Of a stretch of DNA of 64,000 bases, positions 20,105-30,025 are shown in pieces. Below the pieces are notes generated by a model. It did not search any database. It had not been told where the DNA came from and saw only the letters and a program-made list of their open reading frames with translations. Source of the stretch: Pseudomonas lurida (GTDB lineage: Bacteria > Pseudomonadota > Gammaproteobacteria > Pseudomonadales > Pseudomonadaceae); the NCBI RefSeq assembly GCF_002563895.1, contig NZ_PDJB01000001.1, forward strand, positions 5,005,501 to 5,069,500, in the 5' to 3' direction. The position numbers and the translations under genes were made by a program. Position 1 is the first letter of the stretch. Each line of letters opens with the position of its first letter.

Positions 20105-21880
20105 TTACTCAGCCTTCGGCGTCTCGCGCAGACGGATGTGCAGCTCGCGCAGCGCCTTGGCGTCCACCACACCTGGAGCCTGGGTCATGACGTCCGCAGC
20201 GCTCTGGGTTTTCGGGAAGGCAATCACTTCACGGATCGACTGGGCGCCGGTCATCAGCATCACCAGGCGGTCCAGGCCGAATGCCAAGCCACCGTGCGGC
20301 GGCGCACCGTACTTGAGGGCGTCGAGCAGGAAGCCGAATTTCTCTTCCTGTTCGGCTTCGTTGATGCCCAACAGGCGGAAGACCGCTTGCTGCATCTCTT
20401 TGCGGTGGATACGGATCGAACCGCCACCCAGCTCGGTGCCGTTGAGGACCATGTCGTAGGCGCGGGACAGGGCGCCAGCCGGGTTGGCCTCCAGCTCGGC
20501 CGGCGAGCACTTCGGCGCGGTGAACGGGTGGTGCAAGGCGCTGAAGCTGCCGTCGTCGTTCTCTTCGAACATCGGGAAGTCAACGACCCACATCGGGGCC
20601 CACTCGCAGGTCAGCAGGTTCAGGTCGTGACCCAGCTTGATCCGCAGCGCGCCCAGGGCTTCGCTGACGATCTTGGCCTTGTCGGCACCGAAGAACACGA
20701 TGTCGCCGTCGACCGCACCGACGCGATCGAGGATCACGTTCAAGTTGGCTTCCGGAATGTTTTTCACGATCGGCGATTGCAGGCCGTCAACACCGTTGGC
20801 GCGCTCGTTGACCTTGATGTACGCCAGGCCCTTGGCACCGTAGATGCCGACGAACTTGGTGTAGTCGTCGATCTGCTTGCGCGGCATGCTCGCGCCGCCA
20901 GGCACGCGCAGGGCGGCGATGCGGCATTTCGGGTCGTTGGCCGGGCCGCTGAACACCTTGAAGTCGACGTCCTTGAGCTGGTCGGCCACGTCCACCAGTT
21001 CCAGCGGGTTACGCAGGTCTGGCTTGTCGGAACCGTAGCGGCGCATGGCTTCTTCGAAGGTCATGTGCGGGAAGTCGCCGAACTCCAGGTCCAGCACTTC
21101 CTTGAACAGGTTGCGGATCATTTGTTCGGTCAGGCCCATGATCTCTTTTTCATCGAGAAAGCTGGTCTCGATGTCGATCTGGGTGAATTCCGGTTGGCGG
21201 TCAGCGCGCAGGTCCTCGTCACGGAAGCACTTGGCGATCTGATAGTAACGGTCGAAGCCGGCCACCATCAGCAGTTGCTTGAACAGCTGTGGCGATTGCG
21301 GCAGCGCGAAGAACGAGCCTGCGTGGGTACGGCTAGGCACCAGGTAGTCACGCGCGCCTTCCGGGGTGGCCCGGGTCAGGATCGGTGTCTCGACGTCCAG
21401 GAAGCCGTTTTCATCGAGGAATCGGCGGATGCTGGTGGTCATGCGCGAGCGCAGGCGCAGCTTCTCGGCCATTTCCGGACGACGCAGGTCCAGGAAGCGG
21501 TAACGCAGGCGGGTTTCTTCGCCGACGTCGGAGTATTCGTTGAGCGGGAACGGCGGGGTTTCCGACTCGTTCAGCACTTCCAGTTCATAGCCCAGCACTT
21601 CGATGCCGCCGGACGCCATGTTCTTGTTGACGGCACCGGCCGGACGCAGGCGAACCTTGCCGGTGATCTTCACGACGTACTCGCTGCGCACGCGGTCGGC
21701 CGCGGCGAAGCTCTCGGCGCGATCCGGGTCGAACACCACCTGGGCCAGACCATCACGATCACGGATATCGAGGAAGATCACCCCGCCGTGGTCGCGGCGA
21801 CGGTGAACCCATCCGCAAAGGGTGATTTCCTGACCTTCCAGGGTCTCGTTCAGTTGGCCGCAATAGTGGCTGCGCATCAT
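20105..21880 (-). CDS. aspS: Aspartyl-tRNA synthetase (non-discriminating type possible)
   Basis: A class II synthetase that charges tRNA-Asp. The start [12 protein letters not shown] gives 591 residues. The N-terminal anticodon-binding OB fold contains [20 protein letters not shown]. Motif 2 is visible as [19 protein letters not shown] and motif 3 as [15 protein letters not shown] near the C-terminus, with the bacterial GAD insertion domain between. In pseudomonads this enzyme also charges tRNA-Asn, which the amidotransferase GatCAB corrects; that is family knowledge and is not shown here. Confidence 0.98.
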   Translation of the reverse strand: MMRSHYCGQLNETLEGQEITLCGWVHRRRDHGGVIFLDIRDRDGLAQVVFDPDRAESFAAADRVRSEYVVKITGKVRLRPAGAVNKNMASGGIEVLGYELEVLNESETPPFPLNEYSDVGEETRLRYRFLDLRRPEMAEKLRLRSRMTTSIRRFLDENGFLDVETPILTRATPEGARDYLVPSRTHAGSFFALPQSPQLFKQLLMVAGFDRYYQIAKCFRDEDLRADRQPEFTQIDIETSFLDEKEIMGLTEQMIRNLFKEVLDLEFGDFPHMTFEEAMRRYGSDKPDLRNPLELVDVADQLKDVDFKVFSGPANDPKCRIAALRVPGGASMPRKQIDDYTKFVGIYGAKGLAYIKVNERANGVDGLQSPIVKNIPEANLNVILDRVGAVDGDIVFFGADKAKIVSEALGALRIKLGHDLNLLTCEWAPMWVVDFPMFEENDDGSFSALHHPFTAPKCSPAELEANPAGALSRAYDMVLNGTELGGGSIRIHRKEMQQAVFRLLGINEAEQEEKFGFLLDALKYGAPPHGGLAFGLDRLVMLMTGAQSIREVIAFPKTQSAADVMTQAPGVVDAKALRELHIRLRETPKAE

Positions 21881-21987
21881 GGTAGTGGTTTCACTTCTCG
21901 TAATTCGAAATTCGGTGGAGGCCCGCCTCGTCACCGTACATTAAAGCAGGGGACGGATAATGCAGGAGCCTGCGCGTAGAGTTCAAC

Positions 21988-22209
21988 TCAGTCTGCTTTG
22001 TCGCCGCCCGCCAGGTTCTTCTTCGAGCCGGTCTTGAAGTCGGTCTCGTACCAGCCGCTGCCGCTCAAGCGGAAGCCCGGCATGGACAACATCTTCTTGA
22101 GCTCCGGTGCCTGGCAGGCTGGGCAATCGACCAGCGGCGCTGCGCTGATCTTCTGAATGGCTTCCAACTGATGACCACAGGAAGCACATTGATAGTCGTA
22201 CATGGGCAT
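21988..22209 (-). CDS. FmdB-family zinc-ribbon protein
   Basis: A 73-residue protein with the family zinc ribbon: MYDYQCASCGH followed by CPACQAP, giving the four cysteines of two CxxC knuckles. The family was named for a putative regulator of formamidase, but most members have no defined role. The tail is basic and disordered (TGSKKNLAGGDKAD). It lies 107 bp upstream of aspS on the same strand, an arrangement common in Pseudomonas. Confidence 0.9.
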   Translation of the reverse strand: MPMYDYQCASCGHQLEAIQKISAAPLVDCPACQAPELKKMLSMPGFRLSGSGWYETDFKTGSKKNLAGGDKAD

Positions 22210-22375
22210 GGAGATGTCTCGGCGATCAGATCATTACTGCGCCACGCCTGCCCTACGGGTCCGCAGCATGCGTAGCAAAGCGCGGGATTATATCTGGTAA
22301 ATCGAGGCAGTGCAGCCGGCTTTCTGCCTGGAGCCTCGCCCACCTTGATGGAGGGCCGGCCCCGAAGCCCGGTGA

Positions 22376-22732
22376 CTATACCGGGGACTGTCCCAGGGAA
22401 CATGAAGGCTCAATACGTCCTTTCAAGACGTGAACCACGCACACTACCCTGACCAACCCGCTGAAGTTTTTCACACCGCCATGACGCAAGTGCACTTCCC
22501 GATCAACATAAGACAGCAACGCACTGACTGAACAGGCATTGATCCTGGCTATTTCCGTGAGGATATTCCAATAGATCTGCTCCAGCCGCAGGCAAGTGGA
22601 AAACCCGTTGAGCCTTACCGACCGGGACAATGGCTTGGCCAGTCCCATGTCGAACCCTTTCGCAAAGGGATCGACCTTTATCTTATGAAAACCAGCGGTT
22701 TCCATCACTCCATTACCCACTCCGCGTGACAT
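22376..22732 (-). CDS. Ribbon-helix-helix domain protein (RHH_4-like)
   Basis: A protein of about 118 residues whose C-terminal part matches the ribbon-helix-helix_4 family: SRSVRLNGFSTCLRLEQIYW forms the strand and first helix, then NILTEIARINACSVSALLSYV, then a third segment LVRVVCVVHVL. Such proteins are small DNA-binding modules, often regulators. The start is uncertain: ATG codons at 22732 (chosen, with a GGAG site 10 bases upstream), 22705 and 22648 are all in frame. It lies between the Dps-like gene and fmdB, alone and with no clear terminator. Codon use looks less GC-biased than in neighbouring genes. Confidence 0.65.
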   Translation of the reverse strand: MSRGVGNGVMETAGFHKIKVDPFAKGFDMGLAKPLSRSVRLNGFSTCLRLEQIYWNILTEIARINACSVSALLSYVDREVHLRHGGVKNFSGLVRVVCVVHVLKGRIEPSCSLGQSPV

Positions 22733-22912
22733 ACACCTGACACTCCATTGCCAAACAGCAGCCCATGGGTTGTCCCATTGGGCGATGCCCCTATAAAACA
22801 GCAGGGAGACGCAGGCAGCCAGAAGACGCGGAGTTGATAGGCGTAGGAGAACGCCAGGAAATGCGCGGAAACAAGCGAGCAGCGCCACGACGGCGCCACT
22901 CAGGGCAGGCGT

Positions 22913-23386
22913 TTACTGATTTTCCAGCAGTGAGCGCAGCATCCACGCAGTTTTCTCGTGAACCTGCATGCGCTGGGTCAACAAGTCGGCAGTCGGCTCA
23001 TCGCTGACCTTGTCGAGCAGAGGGAAGATGCCACGTGCGGTGCGAGTGACCGCCTCCTGGCCATCCACCAATTGCTTGATCATCTCTTCTGCGCTGGGCA
23101 CGCTTTCTTCTTCCTTGATGGACGAAAGGCGGGCGTAGATCGAGTAGGCACCCGGCGCCGGGAACCCCAGGGCACGGATGCGCTCGGCGATGGAGTCCAC
23201 CGCCAGGGCCAGTTCGTTGTACTGCTCCTCGAACATCAGGTGCAGCGTACGGAACATGGGACCCGTGACGTTCCAATGGAAGTTGTGGGTCTTCAGGTAC
23301 AGTACATAGGTATCGGAAAGCAGTCGCGAAAGCCCGTCGACGATGGATTTACGATCTTCTTCACTGATACCGATATCGATTGCCAT
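22913..23386 (-). CDS. Dps-family ferritin-like DNA-protection protein
   Basis: A 157-residue four-helix protein that forms a 12-subunit shell, oxidises and stores iron and protects DNA. The start [13 protein letters not shown] was chosen because an in-frame ATG ten codons upstream has no support. The ferroxidase residues are in [12 protein letters not shown] (two histidines) and [18 protein letters not shown]. There is no long basic N-terminal tail, so DNA binding may be weak. Expression in stationary phase or under oxidative stress is expected from the family. Confidence 0.93.
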   Translation of the reverse strand: MAIDIGISEEDRKSIVDGLSRLLSDTYVLYLKTHNFHWNVTGPMFRTLHLMFEEQYNELALAVDSIAERIRALGFPAPGAYSIYARLSSIKEEESVPSAEEMIKQLVDGQEAVTRTARGIFPLLDKVSDEPTADLLTQRMQVHEKTAWMLRSLLENQ

Positions 23387-23802
23387 GTTTATCCCCTTCA
23401 ATTGACAAGCATTCATTGATCAGGTGCAGGACCACTCTAGCAAGAGTCCCGGCGATGCGCAGCCCGGCGCGGCAATTCGCCCCGGTGTCTGGTGCGTGAA
23501 ACGGTGCGGCCCGAGCCAAGGACTCAAGTAGGAAATATCCCTGCAAGCCGCTTGAAAAGCCCGCATGTGTCTAGGACAAGCGTTTGGCGCAGAAATGCCA
23601 TCACCCTTGCAACGCCCCGAAATGCTTGATTTGAGTAGGCACACCCTTTGCTGTTAAATAGGCGACGTGTCGTCGCCGTTACTTTCTGCGGCAGCGGCAT
23701 AGGCTGATACCCCGCGCACGTGCCCAACGCCTCCCATTGTTCAGAAGCGAACCGTGCCAGTCAGCTCTTCCTTGTGATCCGTCTTAACGTGAGTTAATCA
23801 AA
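23387..23802. other. Gap between the Dps-like gene and the membrane/cold-shock gene
   Basis: This 416-bp gap contains the divergent promoters of the two genes. The right-hand part has a good sigma-70 promoter and a GGCGACG-CGTCGCC hairpin at 23661-23677, at the very beginning of the expected transcript. No gene is seen in the rest. Confidence 0.55.
23631..23659 (+). promoter_or_regulatory. Candidate sigma-70 promoter of the membrane/cold-shock gene
   Basis: TTGAGT (23631-23636) and TTAAAT (23654-23659) are 17 bp apart. Transcription would begin inside or just before the 7-bp hairpin at 23661-23677, leaving a leader of about 135 bases, similar to leaders of cold-shock genes. Confidence 0.45.
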
Positions 23803-24405
23803 ATGTTGAAAATCGTCCACCTGCTAACGGGCGTTGCAGCTTTGCTGCTGTCCTTTATACCGAGCTTGCAACAGGGAAGTCCTCCCTACCTGGAACAACA
23901 CGACGCTCTGTACCTGGCCTTGTTCGGCCTTCTTAACCTGACGCTGGCACCGGTGATCCCTTACTGGAACAAAGGCACACGTCATCAACTGCAAAACCTG
24001 GTCAGCGCGCTGCTGGTACTGACCGTTGTCGTACAAACCCTCACCCTCCTGGCACCGATGCCTGAAGTGGGTGGCCACCCGGCCATCCTGCTCAGCCTGG
24101 TGATTGCTGTGGTCGCCATCGTTCTTCACCTGGCCATCAGCTTCTACCGTTCGTCCCCTGCGGCCTCGTCGCAAACCTACGACATGACCAATCGGGATAC
24201 CGGTACCGTCAAGTGGTTCAACACGTCCAAAGGCTTCGGCTTTATTTCCCGTGATTCGGGCGACGATATCTTCGTCCATTTCCGGGCTATTCGCGGCGAA
24301 GGCCACCGCGTCCTGGTAGAAGGCCAGCGCGTTGAATTCTCCGTCATGAATCGCGATAAAGGCCTGCAAGCCGAAGACGTGATAGCTGCACTGCCGCGTC
24401 GCTGA
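23803..24405 (+). CDS. Four-helix membrane protein fused to a cold-shock domain
   Basis: A 200-residue protein with two parts. The first 120 residues contain four hydrophobic helices: about 3-22 ([12 protein letters not shown]), 36-56 ([18 protein letters not shown]), 63-85 and 95-115 ([20 protein letters not shown]). Residues about 132-198 are a complete cold-shock domain with RNP1 KGFGFI and RNP2 IFVHF and all the aromatic RNA-binding residues. The fusion should tether an RNA-binding OB fold to the cytoplasmic face of the inner membrane. A plain Csp is encoded at 4079. The gene appears monocistronic. An internal ATG at the cold-shock part ([12 protein letters not shown]) could also yield a free domain. 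Confidence 0.9.
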   Translation: MLKIVHLLTGVAALLLSFIPSLQQGSPPYLEQHDALYLALFGLLNLTLAPVIPYWNKGTRHQLQNLVSALLVLTVVVQTLTLLAPMPEVGGHPAILLSLVIAVVAIVLHLAISFYRSSPAASSQTYDMTNRDTGTVKWFNTSKGFGFISRDSGDDIFVHFRAIRGEGHRVLVEGQRVEFSVMNRDKGLQAEDVIAALPRR

Positions 24406-24421
24406 TACCAGCCTTCGCAGC

Positions 24422-24464
24422 AAAAAAAACCGCGATCCAGCCTGGCTGGGTCGCGGCTTTTTTA
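24422..24464. terminator. Bidirectional terminator between the csp fusion and slyX
   Basis: The arms CCGCGATCCAG and CTGGGTCGCGG form a strong stem with T-runs on both strands (six T on plus, eight on minus). It serves the convergent cold-shock fusion and slyX genes. Confidence 0.88.
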
Positions 24465-24474
24465 TGCACAGCTA

Positions 24475-24681
24475 TTAATAGTGGGGCGGGGGCGCTTCTT
24501 CTTCGGAGGTTTCGAATTGGCCGCCCATCTCTTCCTGGCGCTTGAGCAGCGCAGTCATCTGCAATTGCAGGCGCTCGACCGCCCGCTGCTGGGTGACGAG
24601 GATGTCATTGAGGGTCTCGATGGTGTCATCCTGGAAAGCCAGGCGGCTTTCCAGGTCGGTAACGCGGTCTTGCAGATCCAT
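24475..24681 (-). CDS. slyX: SlyX-family coiled-coil protein
   Basis: A 68-residue protein with an N-terminal coiled coil ([20 protein letters not shown]) and a conserved C-terminal PPPHY tail. The family has no proven function. It starts three bases after the end of the HIT gene, so the two are probably co-transcribed. Confidence 0.9.
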   Translation of the reverse strand: MDLQDRVTDLESRLAFQDDTIETLNDILVTQQRAVERLQLQMTALLKRQEEMGGQFETSEEEAPPPHY

Positions 24682-24684
24682 GAT

Positions 24685-25119
24685 TCAGCCCTGGGTAAAG
24701 ATGAAGTCGGCGGGCAACAGCTCGCGCAGACGGGCGCGCATGGCCGCCACTTGTTCATCGGTGTACGGCTGCGCCGGATGTTTGCCCCATACCGGCGCCG
24801 GCCAGGCAGCATCGTCGCGCTTGCGCACGATCACATGCACGTGCAACTGGCTCACCACATTGCCCAGGGCGCCGATGTTCATCTTGTCGGCCGCCAGCCC
24901 TTCATTCAACCGTTGCGCCAGGGCCGTCGTCTCTTGCCACAACTGTTGCTGATCGGCGACATCCAGTTGAAACACTTCGCTGATACCGTTGATACGCGGC
25001 ACCAGGATGAACCAAGGGTAGTTCGAATCATTGGACAGCAGCAGGCGGCACAGGGGGAAATCCCCAATGGCCAGCGTGTCTTGTTGAAGACGTTGATCTA
25101 AAGCGAACACCGCAGGCAC
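24685..25119 (-). CDS. HIT-family nucleotide hydrolase/transferase
   Basis: A 144-residue histidine-triad protein. The triad reads QLHVHVIVRKRDD (about residues 92-104), the last histidine being replaced by valine-containing context as in some HIT branches. Family members cleave dinucleoside polyphosphates or adenylated compounds; the exact substrate cannot be read from the sequence. It is followed by slyX, an order shared with P. aeruginosa as I recall. Confidence 0.88.
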   Translation of the reverse strand: MPAVFALDQRLQQDTLAIGDFPLCRLLLSNDSNYPWFILVPRINGISEVFQLDVADQQQLWQETTALAQRLNEGLAADKMNIGALGNVVSQLHVHVIVRKRDDAAWPAPVWGKHPAQPYTDEQVAAMRARLRELLPADFIFTQG

Positions 25120-25720
25120 TCCGTTCGGCAGGTCAGGTTCAAGGCACCAGCATACCTGCGAATCGCAGTCGCTTCACGCCAACCCTCACGCGCCCCGGCA
25201 AGGCGCACTGAAAAAAAACGCACCATTTCGAGACAAGTGAATATTTGGGCTACGCTCAATGACCAATCAAGCGGCGATTGGCCAGGCACTGATAAACCCA
25301 TGTCAACGAGACCCGCGACTCAGAGGCCTCACGAATTGAGGCATTGAGCCATCACTGCGATCGACCGATACCTGGGGCACCGCACCAAAATGACCCATTT
25401 GTGCCTCAAAGAGATCCGGCGAGTACCCACTGAACGGGGTGAACCGGTAACGTTTTTGCAAAATCCAGGATGTGAGCGCCGCCCGACCGACACAAGGAGC
25501 GTGCATCGAGCCAAAACCAAACGGCGTAAAAACCCCGTGCTTATGCGGTTTTCACGAATCCACGACGCTTTTCACAAAAAAATGACATTCAATTATGGGT
25601 TTGGGCACGCTTGCTGCATTCATCCCCCTATCGTCGGCAACGGCACCACAAGGGAAGCAGGTGTTTCGCGATGAAAAACAGCAGCGGTTCAATGCGCGCC
25701 AAGGACGATTTCAAACTTTT

Positions 25721-25740
25721 AACGTAACGTTTCTTACGTT
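25721..25740. promoter_or_regulatory. Inverted repeat upstream of the porin gene
   Basis: AACGTAA and TTACGTT are perfect 7-bp arms around a CGTTTC centre, the form of a dimeric operator. No regulator is assigned. Confidence 0.4.
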
Positions 25741-25773
25741 CTTTCACAGGGTTTGAAACAGTATTGAAGTTGT

Positions 25774-25795
25774 CAGCCTCGTTACAGGGAGGCTG
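25774..25795 (+). promoter_or_regulatory. Hairpin in the porin leader
   Basis: CAGCCTC (25774-25780) pairs with GAGGCTG (25789-25795) over an 8-base loop. It could be an mRNA leader structure or part of a small RNA. There is no T-run after it. Confidence 0.35.
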
Positions 25796-25983
25796 TGAAT
25801 TTGCGACATGGATATAGCAATCTACGACAAGCTCGTAAAGAAGCTGAAAGGAAAGTTGGGCACGTATCGCCAATATTGTCAGCGTGATATAACTTTGCGC
25901 CGACACAAAAAAGAAAGAGCCGCCCAGACAAAAATACAGGTGGGACGGCAGTACTCTTCCTAAAACCAAAGGAGCAAATCACG

Positions 25984-27282
25984 ATGCGCGTGATGAAGTG
26001 GAGCATGATCGCCCTGGCTGTTTCAGCAGGCACCTCGCAGTTCGCAATGGCGTCCGCCCAAAGCGATTCCAAAGGCTTTGTTGAAGACAGCACTTTCAGC
26101 ATTAATACTCGCGCTCTGTACTTCAGCCGCGACTTCCGCAACAACCCGTCGGGCCCAGACTCCCAGAGCCGCGCCGAAGAAACCGGCCTGGGCTTCAATG
26201 CCCTGTACGAATCGGGCTTCACCCAGGGCACCATCGGCGTCGGCGTCGACGTGATCGGCCTGCTGGGCGTCAAGCTCGACAGCGGCAAGGGTCGTGCCGG
26301 TACCGGTCTGTTCCCAACCGGTTCCGACGGTCGCTCGCAAGACGACTACTCCAAAGGCGGCGGTGCCGTTAAGTTCCGTATCTCCAATACGGTCCTGAAA
26401 GTCGGTGACCAGTACACCACGGCTCCTGTGTTCGCCTCTGACGACAGCCGCTTGCTGCCAGAGCTGCCACAAGGTATCTCGATCACCAGCAGCGAGATCA
26501 AGGGCCTGAAACTGGAAGGCGGTCACTTCACTTCCAGCGTTGCGCAGAACCAGACCTACCACGACAGCCTTGGCCTGACCAAAACCGACTTCGTCGGTGG
26601 TGTCTACTCGTTCACGCCTGAGTTCACCGGCAGCCTGTACTACGCGAAGACCGAAGATTACTTCCGCAAGTACTACAGCAACCTGAACTGGACCCACGCG
26701 CTGAGCGACGACCAGTCCTTCGCCCTGGACTTCAACATCTACGACACCAAGAGCGAAGGCGAAGGCCTGCAACGTGCTTCCAAAGACAGCGATCTGCCGT
26801 TCGCAGACCGCACCAAGCTCGACAACCGTGCGTTCAGCTTGCAGGGCGCATACACCATCGGTGCTCACACTTTCACCCTGGCAGCCCAGAAAGTCACCGG
26901 CGACGGCGACTATGGCTACGGCGTAGACGGTGGCGGTAGCGTGTTCCTGGCCAACTCCGTTGCCCGTTCCGACTTCAACGCCGAAGGCGAGAAGTCCTAC
27001 CAGGCTCGCTACGACATCAACATGGCGACCTTTGGCATTCCTGGTCTTAGCTTCATGACTCGTTATGTCACCGGTAGCGGCGCCAACACTGCCACCACCT
27101 CGAACGGTAAAGAGTGGGAACGCGACATCGAAGCCAAGTACGTGGTACAGAGCGGCCCAGCGAAAAACCTGAGCCTGCGTCTGCGTCAAGCCACTTATCG
27201 CTCCGGCGATGGCGTGTACTACGGTTCGCCTTCGATCGACGAACTGCGTCTGATCGCGAACTACCCGCTGAACATCTTGTAA
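25984..27282 (+). CDS. OprD-family outer-membrane porin
   Basis: A 432-residue precursor of an 18-strand channel for small solutes such as basic amino acids or carboxylates. The signal peptide ends around AMASA. The mature protein opens with KGFVEDSTFSINTRALYFSRD, and the barrel contains the family segments YESGFTQGTIGVGVDVIG, DDYSKGGGAVKFRIS and YVVQSGPAKNLSLRLRQ, ending in NIL. It follows the HIT and slyX genes as oprD (PA0958) does in PAO1 from memory, so it may be the positional oprD, but the loops differ enough that the substrate is open. An AGGAG site precedes the ATG. Confidence 0.94.
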   Translation: MRVMKWSMIALAVSAGTSQFAMASAQSDSKGFVEDSTFSINTRALYFSRDFRNNPSGPDSQSRAEETGLGFNALYESGFTQGTIGVGVDVIGLLGVKLDSGKGRAGTGLFPTGSDGRSQDDYSKGGGAVKFRISNTVLKVGDQYTTAPVFASDDSRLLPELPQGISITSSEIKGLKLEGGHFTSSVAQNQTYHDSLGLTKTDFVGGVYSFTPEFTGSLYYAKTEDYFRKYYSNLNWTHALSDDQSFALDFNIYDTKSEGEGLQRASKDSDLPFADRTKLDNRAFSLQGAYTIGAHTFTLAAQKVTGDGDYGYGVDGGGSVFLANSVARSDFNAEGEKSYQARYDINMATFGIPGLSFMTRYVTGSGANTATTSNGKEWERDIEAKYVVQSGPAKNLSLRLRQATYRSGDGVYYGSPSIDELRLIANYPLNIL

Positions 27283-27307
27283 TTGACGGTTTAATTACAA
27301 CGATGGG

Positions 27308-27368
27308 TTAAGGCTTCGGCCTTAAACAAAAAGCCGCTCTCTTGTTAATCAAGGGAGCGGCTTTTTTA
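27308..27368 (+). terminator. Terminator of the porin gene
   Basis: A small TTAAGGC-TTCG-GCCTTAA hairpin (27308-27325) is followed by a long stem AAGCCGCTC-GAGCGGCTT and a run of six T residues (27329-27368). Confidence 0.9.
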
Positions 27369-27474
27369 TGGCTGTAATGTTTCAGCACGAGAATAACTAG
27401 CAAGCTAACTAACTAGATTGGCGCTTGCAACTGGAACCTGACCTAACGGCCAAGTTCTAGACTGTTGGCTCGCG

Positions 27475-28317
27475 TTACTTGGCGACTGTTTCCTGCATCA
27501 CGCGAATAACCCGTTGCGGAAAGGGAATATCAATCCCTGCGGCTTTCAAACGGTCGCGTGCCAGTTCGTTCAACATGAATACCACGTCCCAATAATCCGC
27601 CGTCTTGGTCCAGCAACGCAGGGAGACGGTGATCGAGCTGTCGCCCAAGGTCGAAACCACTGCCACAGCGGCCGGATCTGCCAGTACGCGCGGGTCTTTC
27701 GCCAGTTCCAGCAGCACTTCACGGGCTTTCTGCAGGTCGGCTTCATAGTCGACACCCACGTCAAACACCACCTTGCGGGTCGGCTGACGGTTGGTGTTGG
27801 TGATGAGGCCGTTGGACAGACTGCCGTTGGGGATGATCACAGTCTTGTTGTCGCCGGTGCGCAACACGGTGTGGAAGATCTGGATGCTGTCGACGGTGCC
27901 GGAAGTGCCCTGGGCTTCGATCCAGTCACCAATGCGGAACGGGCGGAACAACAGAATCAGCACGCCGCCCGCGAAGTTCGCCAGGCTGCCTTGCAGTGCC
28001 AGGCCGATGGCCAGGGTGGCGGCACCGATCGCGGCAACGAACGACGTGGTTGCCACGCCGATCATCGAGGCCACGTTGACCACCAGCATGACCTTGAGCG
28101 CAATGTTCGCCAGGCTGGTAATGAAGTGTTGCAGCGCCAGGTCTGCATTACGCAGTGCCAGCAAACGCCCTACTCGGTGGGTCAACACGTTGATCAGCCA
28201 CCAACCGATGGCCAGGGTGATCACCGCCAGCAAAAACCGGCTGCCGTATTCCATGATCATCGGCAACCACGACTCCGAGGTCTTGATCAGGTGATCCATT
28301 TCAGCGTTCAAATCCAT
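27475..28317 (-). CDS. MscS-family small-conductance mechanosensitive channel
   Basis: A 280-residue inner-membrane channel that opens under membrane tension in hypo-osmotic shock. Three N-terminal helices are predicted at about residues 20-45, 60-82 and 90-115. The pore helix is alanine/glycine rich (AAIGAATLAIGLALQGSLANF), and the cytoplasmic beta domain follows with FRIGDWIEAQGTSGTVDSI and IPNGSL. The length matches E. coli MscS. Gene order mscS, yajQ, panE resembles PAO1 (PA4394-PA4397) by recollection. Confidence 0.95.
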   Translation of the reverse strand: MDLNAEMDHLIKTSESWLPMIMEYGSRFLLAVITLAIGWWLINVLTHRVGRLLALRNADLALQHFITSLANIALKVMLVVNVASMIGVATTSFVAAIGAATLAIGLALQGSLANFAGGVLILLFRPFRIGDWIEAQGTSGTVDSIQIFHTVLRTGDNKTVIIPNGSLSNGLITNTNRQPTRKVVFDVGVDYEADLQKAREVLLELAKDPRVLADPAAVAVVSTLGDSSITVSLRCWTKTADYWDVVFMLNELARDRLKAAGIDIPFPQRVIRVMQETVAK

Positions 28318-28452
28318 CTACATTCTCCTGTTTACCGGATGTTCGGCATATTGAGTGACCCTAAATGCAATTGAGCCCCGTAGGGCTCAATGGTGGGCGC
28401 AGGTTGTGGGGCGTCGGACGTCAAAAACGCCCGCGGGTTCCCCAAAGTGCCA

Positions 28453-28938
28453 TCAGTCGCGGAAGTTATTGAACTGCAGCGGCATGTCGAACGTCTTGGC
28501 GCGCAGGGCCGCGATGGCCTCTTGCAGGTCGTCACGTTTCTTGCCGGTAACGCGAACCTGCTCGCCCTGGATCGCTGCCTGGACTTTCAGCTTGGCGTCC
28601 TTGATGTGGGCGACGATCTTCTTCGCCAGCTCCTTGTCGATGCCTTCCTTGAGGATGGCTTCCTGCTTCATCAGCTTGCCGGAGGCGTAGGCGTCCTTGA
28701 TCTCAAGGCACTGCGCGTCGATCTTGCGCTTGACCAGCGACAGTTTGAGGATCTCGATCATCGCTTCCAGCTGGAAATCGGCTTCAGCGGTCAGGTTGAC
28801 GGTCAGTTCCTTTTCCTTGAATTCGAAGCTGCCCTTGCCTTTCAAGTCATAGCGACGGTCCAGTTCCTTGACGGCGTTCTCGACGGCGTTGGTGACTTCG
28901 TGTTTGTCCAGTTCGGATACCACGTCGAACGAAGGCAT
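28453..28938 (-). CDS. yajQ: YajQ-family nucleotide-binding protein
   Basis: A 161-residue protein of the YajQ/DUF520 family with two ferredoxin-like domains; members bind nucleotides, and one in Xanthomonas binds cyclic-di-GMP and acts with a transcription factor. The conserved opening [20 protein letters not shown] and closing [10 protein letters not shown] are both present. Its neighbour to the left is the MscS channel and to the right, divergently, panE. Confidence 0.94.
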   Translation of the reverse strand: MPSFDVVSELDKHEVTNAVENAVKELDRRYDLKGKGSFEFKEKELTVNLTAEADFQLEAMIEILKLSLVKRKIDAQCLEIKDAYASGKLMKQEAILKEGIDKELAKKIVAHIKDAKLKVQAAIQGEQVRVTGKKRDDLQEAIAALRAKTFDMPLQFNNFRD

Positions 28939-28956
28939 GTCATTTCTCCAATATAA

Positions 28957-29979
<1,023 letters not shown>

Positions 29980-30025
29980 GCCACGCGCTACCCTGCCCGC
30001 CTGTCTATCACCTGGGAAAAACCTG

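Larger units (their letters stand above)
25120..25983. other. Long upstream region of the OprD-family porin, 864 bp
   Basis: No confident gene is present. The right half (25690-25983) is AT-rich and contains AACGTAA/TTACGTT arms (25721-25740), a CAGCCTC/GAGGCTG hairpin (25774-25795) and a 51-codon basic reading frame (25808-25963) that stops 20 bp before the porin start. The left half has stop codons in all frames or only short frames with poor codon use. The size suggests complex regulation of the porin or an unannotated small RNA. Confidence 0.5.

Noticed and set aside
20084-21979. 631-codon open frame opposite aspS
   Set aside because: The protein is His/Gln/Val-rich without any known motif; aspS on the other strand is certain.
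22376-22732. Toxin-antitoxin pair with the ribbon-helix-helix protein
   Set aside because: No small toxin gene is adjacent on the same strand; the neighbours are Dps and FmdB family genes.
25390-25674. 94-codon plus-strand frame upstream of the porin
   Set aside because: No ribosome-binding site, unusual composition (many Arg, Cys, His) and no family resemblance.
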